DNA from: Melioribacteraceae bacterium
GTDB lineage: Bacteria > Bacteroidota > Ignavibacteria > Ignavibacteriales > Melioribacteraceae
Reading direction: 5' to 3'
DNA length: 6,563 bases
NCBI GenBank assembly: GCA_027036655.1
Contig: JALWEC010000496.1
Location: 1-6,563, forward strand
The notes under the pieces are model-generated. The model did no database searches. It saw only the letters and a list, made by a program, of their open reading frames with translations, and had not been told where the DNA came from. Shown here piece by piece: positions 1 through 5,471 of this stretch. The first letter of the stretch is position 1. Each line of letters opens with the position of its first letter. The position numbers were made by a program, and so were the translations under genes.

Positions 1-2197
1 CCGTCGTCGTATCGTATTGGGCATATCCGGAATAACTGTCGCTGAGGATGTAAGGTGTCTGCGAAATCGAGATTCCCCACATCCAGCGATGCGCCGTGTT
101 GTAGTAGCCCACAAGTCCGGAAATATTTGTAAAAAGGGGAGACGCTTGCGCCTGAAGTGAAGTCGCAAGATTATGATTTCCGAGCATGTCGCTCCAGAAT
201 AATGTTAGTCCGCCTCCCACATAGCTTCCGTATCTGTCAATCCCTACCGCCGCCGAGGGCTGCGAAACGCCTACCAATTTAAGGGAAGGATGATAAACCG
301 ATTCCGACTGCGGAAAGGCGTTAGCCAAACCGATTTCCGTGTTGTAAAAATTCACGAGAAATCTGTCGGGGAAGCGGTCGTCGGGTGGGAGCGTTCCGGC
401 GTATTCGGTTTGCGCCTTGGTTTTAGGTTCAAATCCTTTCAGCTCTTTTTCGGAATCAATTGTGTAAATGCTGTAATGCCCTTTTTGGAAAACGCTGTAA
501 ACCAATTTGTTTTCTTTATCGGAAAAGGAAATCGAAGGACTTAAATTACTAATCCCGCTCACACCGCCGTACAAATCGGTTATCTGATAAATTTTATTTT
601 TGTTCAAGTTCAATCTGTAGATATTTGAAATGCCGTTGTGGTCCGATACAAAATAAATATTTCCTCCGGACGCCCATTGCGGATTAATATTTTTCCCGTC
701 GTCAAAACTTTTAAGCGGAAAAATTTTCCCATTCTCAAGATTAATAACCGCGAGCTTGAGATTGCCGATATTCAAATCGGAAAGATCGGTTGAAAATCTT
801 TCGGTTGAAAATACAATTGATTTCCCGTCGGGCGACCAATCGGGCTGTAGTTCCCCGTAAACATCGTTGGTAAGCTGAGTCAGTTTCTCTTTATTCAAAT
901 CATAGATAAAAATATTTGTGAAGCCATCTTTCAGAGCGGAAAAAGCAATTTTGCTTCCGTCGGGCGACCATGAGGACGAATTGATTTCTGCAAGTTTGGG
1001 AAAGCGGATTGTCTTAAGTATATCGCCCGATTTTACGTTAAGAATTGTTAAAGTGGGACGACCTTCTTTAACCCCGGCGAAGATAAACTTTTTGCTGTCC
1101 GGCGACCAAGCTCCCGTTGAATTTATAAACTCCAAGTTTTGCAGATGAGAATCAAGTTCTTTTCTAAAAATGTTGCGGATTGTTTTCCCGGTTTTTAAAT
1201 CCGCGATAAAAACGTCAACGGCAAACAAATCCCTTGAAGAAAAAAACGCGAATTGTTTCCCGTCGGGACTCACGGCGGGGGAAACGTTAATTGATTCGGC
1301 TCCTTTTTTACCTTTAATAAGCAATTTACCGTATTTGTCGGACGTTTTCGTGATTTTTAATATCGGGTCATATTTTGTATGGAGAGCGTTATGCCAAAGC
1401 GCGGAAAGGGAATCGGAAGTTATTCCGAAAACTTTTTTAAACGCCTCGTCCATATTTTTTGATAAAACCGCTTCACGCAGAAATGCTCCTATCATCTCGT
1501 TGCCGTATGTGTTGCCGATATAGGCAAGAAGCGACTGACCGTATCTGTAAGGAAAATATTTAGCGGTGTTTCTCAAATCGGAAATTTTAGGAAGTTTATC
1601 AAGACACGCTTCTCTCATCCACATTGCGGTAAAAGGGTCGTTCGGACCGAGCGAAAAGTATTCCGCCATTCCTTCCATCAGCCAAAGGGGCATTCCCGTT
1701 GCGCCCGGAAGTCCGTGTTTGGAAAAACCGTTTTTGCCCGTGATATCAAATTGGAAGGCGTGAACAAGTTCATGCCCGATAACGTGGTTGTCTCCGAAGA
1801 GAGTTGCATCAAGCGCAATTGCAATTCTGCGGAGATAAGGCTCCGTAAAACCTCCGGTGCCCTGACCGATAAATCCGCTCGATACGTTTGTTTCGGAAAA
1901 CTGCGGGAAGCCGTCGTAAAGAATTATTGCCTGTTTTCCTTTCAGAGTATCTTGCAGAATGTAGGAATGCCTTGCGTACCATCTTTCCGCAATGGGAGCG
2001 GCGTATTTTGCGGCGGCGGCTTCTTCGCCGTAGTAATAAATATCAAAATGTTTTGTGTGTAGTATTTTGAAGTTGAAATTATTGTAATTAACTTTATTAC
2101 GTCCGAAATATTGAGCCGTAGCTATATTGGCTGAGGTTACGATTAATAAAAAGAATAAGAATATTCCATACAAGCGGTCGTTTTTTTTGCCGTTCAT
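1..2197 (-). CDS. Exported zinc metallopeptidase (peptidase MA-like) with PD40/TolB propeller and C-terminal barrel, partial
   Basis: The frame is open from ATG at 2197 to the left edge, so 732 residues are visible and the C-terminus is missing. The start is preceded by CGGAGAAATA, a good ribosome site. Residues 1-28 form a signal peptide: lysine/arginine-containing head, hydrophobic stretch FLFFLLIV, and an ATA|Q-type cleavage site. Residues about 40-290 are a gluzincin-type peptidase: H142-E-L-V-H146 supplies two zinc ligands and the catalytic Glu, and E175 in WLMEGMAEYF is the likely third ligand. Residues about 300-580 contain roughly six PD40-type blades (VSPDGKQFAFFS, WSPDSKKFIFAG, WSPDGSKIAFSA, WSPDGKSIVFST and weaker copies). 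After about residue 620 come alternating hydrophobic/aromatic strands such as GGGLTLFWSDMLGNH, which resemble the start of a BamA/surface-antigen-type outer-membrane barrel. Inference: an outer-membrane-anchored protein whose peptidase and propeller lie in the periplasm or at the surface. Substrate unknown. The family call is firm; the barrel is less certain because it is cut. Confidence 0.88.
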   Translation of the reverse strand, partial: MNGKKNDRLYGIFLFFLLIVTSANIATAQYFGRNKVNYNNFNFKILHTKHFDIYYYGEEAAAAKYAAPIAERWYARHSYILQDTLKGKQAIILYDGFPQFSETNVSSGFIGQGTGGFTEPYLRRIAIALDATLFGDNHVIGHELVHAFQFDITGKNGFSKHGLPGATGMPLWLMEGMAEYFSLGPNDPFTAMWMREACLDKLPKISDLRNTAKYFPYRYGQSLLAYIGNTYGNEMIGAFLREAVLSKNMDEAFKKVFGITSDSLSALWHNALHTKYDPILKITKTSDKYGKLLIKGKKGAESINVSPAVSPDGKQFAFFSSRDLFAVDVFIADLKTGKTIRNIFRKELDSHLQNLEFINSTGAWSPDSKKFIFAGVKEGRPTLTILNVKSGDILKTIRFPKLAEINSSSWSPDGSKIAFSALKDGFTNIFIYDLNKEKLTQLTNDVYGELQPDWSPDGKSIVFSTERFSTDLSDLNIGNLKLAVINLENGKIFPLKSFDDGKNINPQWASGGNIYFVSDHNGISNIYRLNLNKNKIYQITDLYGGVSGISNLSPSISFSDKENKLVYSVFQKGHYSIYTIDSEKELKGFEPKTKAQTEYAGTLPPDDRFPDRFLVNFYNTEIGLANAFPQSESVYHPSLKLVGVSQPSAAVGIDRYGSYVGGGLTLFWSDMLGNHNLATSLQAQASPLFTNISGLVGYYNTAHRWMWGISISQTPYILSDSYSGYAQYDTTT

Positions 2198-2443
2198 TAT
2201 TTCTCCGATGTTATAAAATAATTTGCTTTTCTCTTATAAAGCAATAAACGAGATTTGTGCCCGATTGAATTAAAGAAGGAAACTTTTTGTTTATTCTCAA
2301 TCGACAAAAAAGTTAAATCATCGTTTTAAAATAAAAAAAGTTGAAAAATAATATGCTGTAATTTCTTGTTGGAGTTATCTATTGGAGGTTCATTTTGTTT
2401 TTGTTAACTTACGCCAAAACTAAAAGAATAAAAGGAGCAGACA
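2198..2443. promoter_or_regulatory. Divergent intergenic region serving the peptidase and FmdE-like genes
   Basis: These 246 bases separate two divergently transcribed genes and must hold both promoters. The stretch is strongly AT-rich. Candidate elements on the plus side include TGCTGTAAT at 2354-2362 (an extended -10-like match without a good -35). On the minus side there is a TTTATAAC-like match close to the peptidase start. None is strong enough to place a transcription start. The ribosome site of the plus-strand gene is AAAGGAG at 2431-2437. No small gene or clear riboswitch fold was seen. Confidence 0.4.
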
Positions 2444-3037
2444 ATGAATTACCCTGATTTTTTTGACTCGATTGAAACGATTAAAATGCATGACGAATTA
2501 TCTGAATTTCTTGGCGCAACGGAAGACGGAATGCTGGAGTTTTTTTATATAGATGTCGTTAAAACGGCGGGGCATAGTTGCGGTGTTGTCGCCGGAGCTT
2601 ATTTGTCCGCATTAAAAGGGTTAAAAACTCTTTATAAAGATGAACTTCCGGAAAGGGGAAAGATTAAAGTAGAGATTAAAAAAGGCGCTACTGAAGATAA
2701 CGCCGGCGTAACCGGATGCGTTATCTCAAATATTACGGGCGCAACAACCGATTATGGATTTGCCGGACTTCCTAACGGGAAATTTAACAGGAGGGATCTT
2801 CTGTTTTACAATGCCCCTATTGAATCCGAGATCCGCTTAACGCGGCTCGATACGGGAAAACAAGTAGAAATTAATTATCATCCGGAAAAAGCGGTTAACT
2901 CAAAACAAATCTTAATGAGCGCTTTCGGGCCCAACGCTACGGAAGAAGATAAAAAAACATTCCCGGAACGCTTCCAGAATATGGTTAAAACAATTTTTGA
3001 AAAAGCCGACGTTGTGATAGAAGTTAAAGAAATATAA
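2444..3037 (+). CDS. FmdE-like domain protein of unknown function
   Basis: A 197-residue soluble protein with no signal peptide or membrane segment. The start is well set by AAAGGAG six bases upstream of ATG. The segment around residues 40-125 resembles the FmdE (formylmethanofuran dehydrogenase subunit E-like) fold. It has an AGHSCG motif (H44, C46) where FmdE proteins usually carry GHxCPG, then a GVTGCVISNITGAT stretch (C92) and a GKFNRRDLLFYN stretch, which parallel the Cys-containing ITGxT and NGK segments of that family. H44, C46 and C92 could form a metal site. The C-terminal part, residues about 126-197, is charged and carries no motif I recognise. It stands alone: transcribed divergently from the peptidase gene and ended by the terminator at 3075. 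Nothing in the window suggests methanofuran chemistry, and similar stand-alone proteins, as I recall, occur in Bacteroidota as hypotheticals. The coding call is near certain; the FmdE relation is moderate. Confidence 0.8.
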   Translation: MNYPDFFDSIETIKMHDELSEFLGATEDGMLEFFYIDVVKTAGHSCGVVAGAYLSALKGLKTLYKDELPERGKIKVEIKKGATEDNAGVTGCVISNITGATTDYGFAGLPNGKFNRRDLLFYNAPIESEIRLTRLDTGKQVEINYHPEKAVNSKQILMSAFGPNATEEDKKTFPERFQNMVKTIFEKADVVIEVKEI

Positions 3038-3074
3038 TTCCGCTGAAGGGGCATCGGTTGTGGACGAAGTTAAA

Positions 3075-3108
3075 AACCCGAAGACGATTTGTTCAATTTC
3101 TTCGGGTT
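3075..3108. terminator. Bidirectional intrinsic terminator between convergent genes
   Basis: A perfect 10-bp stem, AACCCGAAGA (3075-3084) and TCTTCGGGTT (3099-3108), encloses a 14-base loop. On the plus strand it is followed by ACTTTTTC, serving the FmdE-like gene. On the minus strand the stem runs straight into TTTTTAAC, serving the crotonase gene. The TAA stop of the crotonase gene (3109-3107) overlaps the outer end of the stem, so the two genes share one compact terminator. Confidence 0.88.
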
Positions 3109-3862
3109 ACTTTTTCTTAAACTCTCTTAAAAGATTTTGCGTGAAATCGGTTAACGCCAGCTTTCCGCTTTTTTCGGCGCGTTCGGTTAAGAGCAAATCC
3201 CAATTTTCCGTATTTTCCCAGAGCGTCGCTTTAAGCTCGGAGATAGCTTCCCGGCTGTAAGCGGATAATTTTTCCGCAAGATTGTTAACAGCTCGCGAAA
3301 GATTTTCTTCGTCTTCGGTTATCTTACTAAATAAGCCCTTTGAGAAAGCCCACTCCGGCGACTTCCATTCGGCGTCGATACTCATTTCGGCAAAAGCGGA
3401 TTTCCCTATTTTTCGCTCAACCGCCGGACCGATTACAAACGGAGCGATACCGATTGAAAGTTCGCTTAAACGAACATCGGCATTCTTTGAAGCTATTGCG
3501 TAATCAGTCGCGGCAATAATTCCCACTCCGCCGCCGATAGTTTTACCGTGAACTTGAGCGATGATAAGCTGAGGAGATTTTCTCATCGCGTTGATGACGC
3601 GCGCAAAACCGAGGAAAAATTCTTTTGATTCCTCAAATGATTTCAGAGACAGCAACTCGTCAAACGAAGCCCCGGCGCAGAATGTTTTTCCTTCGCTTTT
3701 TAGTACAATTACTTTAACTTCTTTTAGTTCGCCAAGAGAATCAATTGCTGATTTAAGTCCGGATAAAAGGTTTGCCGGAAGCGAATTGCTTTTAGGATGA
3801 TGGAATGTAATTTCTGCGATATTGTTTTTAATTTCTGATTTAACGAATCCGTTCGAATCCAT
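3107..3862 (-). CDS. Enoyl-CoA hydratase/isomerase family protein (crotonase fold)
   Basis: A 251-residue protein of normal crotonase length, with GGGGAAAC just upstream of ATG at 3862. Crotonases bind acyl-CoA thioesters and stabilise an enolate in an oxyanion hole, acting in the cytoplasm. The first oxyanion segment is FCAGASFDEL (residues 61-70, usual form CAGADL). The second is KTIGGGVGIIAATDYAIA (107-124). The acid/base Glu of the PE/SE position is kept as E134 in RLSELSIGIAP. The other classical hydratase Glu, which follows GGGx in mitochondrial-type enoyl-CoA hydratase, is replaced by G114. The protein therefore belongs to a GGGVG subgroup that, as I recall, includes Bacteroidota proteins labelled methylglutaconyl-CoA hydratase-like. 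The exact substrate cannot be assigned, and a role in beta-oxidation or branched-chain/leucine breakdown is inference. No other acyl-CoA gene is adjacent. It converges on the FmdE-like gene with a shared terminator. Confidence 0.93.
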   Translation of the reverse strand: MDSNGFVKSEIKNNIAEITFHHPKSNSLPANLLSGLKSAIDSLGELKEVKVIVLKSEGKTFCAGASFDELLSLKSFEESKEFFLGFARVINAMRKSPQLIIAQVHGKTIGGGVGIIAATDYAIASKNADVRLSELSIGIAPFVIGPAVERKIGKSAFAEMSIDAEWKSPEWAFSKGLFSKITEDEENLSRAVNNLAEKLSAYSREAISELKATLWENTENWDLLLTERAEKSGKLALTDFTQNLLREFKKK

Positions 3863-4034
3863 TGTTTCCCCGAGTTATGATTTAATTGCTCTTAATTACG
3901 AAATTTAAAATCGTTAATTCCGGAATAAATTTCATAAAAAGATTTTTTTGAATCTGCGGGTTAATATAAACTTGATTCTCAAAACGTCTGTTTTTTGATG
4001 CGGGATTTAACGGCGTCGCTTTTCACGCAGCTTG

Positions 4035-4055
4035 CCCCGATCCTTTTTATCGGGG
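4035..4055. repeat. Short perfect palindrome CCCCGAT-N7-ATCGGGG
   Basis: CCCCGAT (4035-4041) pairs with ATCGGGG (4049-4055) across a CCTTTTT loop. The sequence just outside, GTCCG at 4055-4059, also has a partner CGGAC at 4076-4080, so alternative folds exist. There is no T run directly after the stem, which argues against a terminator on either strand. It looks like a piece of an intergenic repeat; only one copy lies in the window. Confidence 0.5.
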
Positions 4056-4096
4056 TCCGCCCCAAACAACAATGCCGGACTGAAAAACCACAGCCT

Positions 4097-4112
4097 ATCC
4101 GCCAAGGCGGAT
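4097..4112. repeat. Short perfect palindrome ATCCGCC-AA-GGCGGAT
   Basis: The arms ATCCGCC (4097-4103) and GGCGGAT (4106-4112) are separated by AA. A related, shorter form occurs at 4487-4498 (CGCCacGGCGGA), sharing GCCA-GGCGGAT with this copy. That makes it likely to be a recurring motif and not chance. Function unknown; it could be a protein-binding site or the core of an intergenic repeat. Confidence 0.45.
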
Positions 4113-4193
4113 CTATAGAATTTCGTTTACATTAAATTTTTCGACTCCCGTTGGAATCGCATATAATTTTTAATTCATTCTTCTAATAATATG

Positions 4194-4210
4194 TGAATCC
4201 TTCGGATTCA
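4194..4210. repeat. Short palindrome TGAATCC-TTC-GGATTCA
   Basis: Seven-base arms at 4194-4200 and 4204-4210 flank a three-base TTC loop, which would form a tight hairpin. It lies in an AT-rich stretch far from any gene start and has no T run beside it. Its role is unknown. Confidence 0.4.
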
Positions 4211-4368
4211 GAAATTCAAAGTTAAATTATCGGTAAATGAATTTTTGGTTAAAAACGATACATTTTGTGAAAAATTATCCCAAAAAATATTTTCCCAAGT
4301 ATTTCTATTTACAGTATCATTATTCGAATTAATTTTTATTTGTGAAACCATTACACGGTTTGTAACTC

Positions 4369-4390
4369 CCGACTTTTGTCGGCTTTTTTG
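4369..4390 (+). terminator. Terminator-like hairpin without an obvious upstream gene
   Basis: CCGAC (4369-4373) pairs with GTCGG (4378-4382) over a TTTT loop and is followed by CTTTTTTG, the form of a rho-independent terminator for plus-strand transcription. No plus-strand gene lies upstream before the FmdE-like gene, which already has its own terminator at 3075. It may be a relic of a lost gene, the end of an unrecognised small RNA, or a block on antisense reading from the crotonase promoter region. Confidence 0.35.
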
Positions 4391-4564
4391 CCATTGCAAA
4401 AACGTATAGTATTACAACCAAAATCTTGTTCTATTTGTTAAGAAATTTTTGCAGTAAAGCTCTTAATTCAAAATTCATCATTCGTTCGCCACGGCGGATT
4501 GCGGCTTGCTGCGGTATGTCATATCTAAATTTTGTTATTTTCCGATAAATTATTATTATTGCAG

Positions 4565-4583
4565 TATAACATCAAGCGTTATA
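4565..4583. promoter_or_regulatory. Probable HigA operator upstream of higBA
   Basis: The inverted repeat TATAAC (4565-4570), ATCAAGC, GTTATA (4578-4583) ends seven bases before the higB ATG at 4591. TATAAC also reads as a possible -10 element. The right arm abuts the AAGG ribosome site at 4583-4586. HigA-family antitoxins are known to repress their own operon by binding inverted repeats at this position. The half-site assignment is inference from location and symmetry. Confidence 0.6.
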
Positions 4584-4590
4584 AGGTAAT

Positions 4591-4871
4591 ATGATTGTAG
4601 GATTTGGGAATAAGGATACGGAAAAATTTTATATTACAGGTAAGTCAAAAAATATCCGCAATCTATCATTAAAATTGCATTAAGGAAACTTGATTACTTA
4701 AATGCTGCAAAAAATATTAACGATTTGAGAGTTCCGCCCGGCAACAGACTTGAAATGCTAAAAGGAAATTTTAAAAATCAATATAGTATCAGAATTAACA
4801 AGCAATACAGAATAATTTTTTCTTTTGAGGACTCCAATGCTTCAAATGTTACAATAACGGATTATCATTAA
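4591..4871 (+). pseudogene. higB: HigB-family (RelE/ParE superfamily) toxin gene with a -1 frame break at a slippery A run
   Basis: HigB toxins are ribosome-dependent mRNA endonucleases, neutralised by the HigA product of the next gene. ATG at 4591, with AAGG upstream, opens MIVGFGNKDTEKFY, the typical HigB N-terminus, but this frame stops at 4681-4683 after 30 residues. From about 4653 the -1 frame continues the same family without a gap: YPQSIIKIALRKLDYLNAA, then INDLRVPPGNRLEMLKGN, QYSIRINKQYRIIF and the C-terminal DYH ending at TAA 4869-4871. Joined, the product is about 93 residues, the normal family length, with the conserved ALRKL, PPGNRLE.LKG, YSIRIN and terminal Tyr-His all present. 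The break falls at TCAAAAAATATCC. One extra A would restore the frame, and A AAA AAT (4647-4653) is also a -1 slippery heptamer. It could therefore be a dead toxin, a sequence error or a shifted but expressed gene. The downstream half has no start codon of its own before 4755. Confidence 0.85.
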
Positions 4872-4884
4872 AAAGGAAAATAAG

Positions 4885-5193
4885 ATGATTAAATTAAAAA
4901 GGTCTCCGACACATCCGGGGCAAATATTAAAAGAAGATTTTTTGGACGAAATGAACTTATCCCAGACAGAATTAGCTTCAGCGCTGGGAACTACTTTTCG
5001 AACAATAAATGAAATTGTTAATGAAAAGAGAAGTATTAGCACAGAAATGGCAATTAAGTTGTCAAGATTTTTTGGAACAAGTGTTGAACTTTGGCTAAAT
5101 CTTCAGAATCAATATGATATTTTTAAAATATCCAATAAGAAAAAAGATTCAATTAATAAAGTTAAGCCTTTTAGAAGGAAAGAGAGGGCATAA
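4885..5193 (+). CDS. higA: HigA-family antitoxin, XRE-type helix-turn-helix
   Basis: A 102-residue intact protein that binds and neutralises HigB and represses the higBA promoter. The N-terminal RSPTHPGQILKEDFL (residues 6-20) is the hallmark of HigA-type addiction-module antitoxins. Residues about 25-47 form the helix-turn-helix (LSQTELASALGTTFRTINEI). TEMAIKLSRFFGTSVELWLNLQ (53-74) is the conserved dimer region. The basic tail 83-102 is rich in Lys and Arg and is longer than the core domain needs. The gene starts 13 bases after the higB stop, with AAGGAAAA as ribosome site, so the pair is co-transcribed in the usual toxin-first order. Composition is more AT-rich than the flanking genes, consistent with transfer. 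No clear terminator follows. Confidence 0.95.
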   Translation: MIKLKRSPTHPGQILKEDFLDEMNLSQTELASALGTTFRTINEIVNEKRSISTEMAIKLSRFFGTSVELWLNLQNQYDIFKISNKKKDSINKVKPFRRKERA

Positions 5194-5307
5194 CAACTTT
5201 TACCAAACTTAAGACAATCCGTAATTTATATTGATTGGTAGATTGCTCGGAAAATATCGTTAAAAAAACATTTATTAATAGGGGCCTTTGTATAATCTAA
5301 AGTTGTT

Positions 5308-5339
5308 ATATTGAGGACGGTGCAAGCCGTCCGAAATAT
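5308..5339. repeat. Long hairpin with internal tandem G-A mismatches
   Basis: ATATT-GA-GGACGG (5308-5320) faces CCGTCC-GA-AATAT (5327-5339) around a TGCAAG loop. The six-pair GC-rich top stem and five-pair AT lower stem are separated by GA opposite GA, which would form tandem G-A/A-G mismatches in RNA. No T run follows, so it is not a standard terminator. It lies near the centre-left of the MITE-like element. Confidence 0.55.
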
Positions 5340-5364
5340 CTCTAAATTCGGTAAAATTACTGGT

Positions 5365-5404
5365 CCTGAGATTCTTCATTCCGCTTCGCTTCATTCAGAA
5401 TGAC
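5365..5404. repeat. Interspersed-repeat-like motif of the GTCATTCTGA...GAAGAATCTC type
   Basis: Read on the minus strand, this begins GTCATTCTGAATGAAGCG and ends GAATGAAGAATCTCAGG. It contains nested symmetry: CATTC-T-GAATG, GC-GAA-GC, and ATTCT...AGAAT. From memory, close variants of this motif recur between genes in many bacterial genomes, including Bacteroidota relatives. Only one copy is in the window, so its repeat status here rests on that recollection. Confidence 0.5.
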
Positions 5405-5422
5405 TTATAAAGTAGGTTATGC

Positions 5423-5467
5423 AAAGGTCTCTAATAGTGGTTATTAGAAATAAAGGTTCCCAATAGT
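5423..5467 (+). repeat. Imperfect 16-base direct repeat pair
   Basis: AAAGGTCTCTAATAGT (5423-5438) and AAAGGTTCCCAATAGT (5452-5467) match at 13 of 16 positions, all differences being C/T changes. The first copy is the right end of the MITE-like element and the second lies just outside it, only a few bases from the EVE stop codon. It may be a tandem duplication of the element end or a second insertion remnant. Confidence 0.4.
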
Positions 5468-5471
5468 AATA

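Larger units (their letters stand above)
3863..4590. other. 728-base gap without a convincing gene; AT-rich with scattered palindromes
   Basis: No open frame here has both a plausible ribosome site and protein-like composition. The first part holds the promoter of the crotonase gene on the minus strand. Positions about 4010-4115 are more GC-rich and carry two perfect short palindromes (4035-4055 and 4097-4112). Positions 4115-4560 are very AT-rich with another palindrome at 4194-4210, a hairpin with a T run at 4369-4390 and a small CGCCacGGCG palindrome at 4487-4496. The last part is the higBA control region. The shift in composition and the repeats suggest a decayed or repeatedly invaded intergenic site, but no transposase fragment was recognised. 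Confidence 0.5.
5275..5437. mobile_element. Candidate MITE-like element with degenerate terminal inverted repeats
   Basis: The 25 bases at 5275-5299 (containing GGGGCCTTTGTATAATCTA) and the reverse complement of 5413-5437 (containing GAGACCTTTGCATAACCTA) match at 19 of 25 positions. Five of the six differences are transitions. The 163-base interval has no coding capacity and holds an internal hairpin (5308-5339) and a dispersed-repeat-like motif (5365-5404). This is the layout of a small non-autonomous repeat. No clean target duplication could be seen, so the exact ends are uncertain, and mobility is inference. It lies between higA and the EVE gene. Confidence 0.45.

Noticed and set aside
290..2070. 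Several plus-strand open frames of 60-117 codons
   Set aside because: They are antisense to the continuous minus-strand peptidase frame, which has a signal peptide, zinc motif and propeller repeats throughout.
2262..2303. Inverted repeat CGATTGA / TCAATCG in the divergent promoter region
   Set aside because: The arms are only seven bases and the 28-base spacing and AT-rich setting make a chance match likely.
4208..4399. A 63-codon minus-strand open frame in the gap
   Set aside because: It has no ribosome site, its translation is rich in Asn, Ser and Thr as expected from random AT-rich DNA, its start lies beside the 4369-4390 hairpin and its end overlaps the 4194-4210 palindrome, and it resembles no family I know.
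5431..5447. CTAATA-TATTAG hairpin as terminator of the EVE operon
   Set aside because: The stem is six AT-rich pairs and no T run follows on the minus strand.
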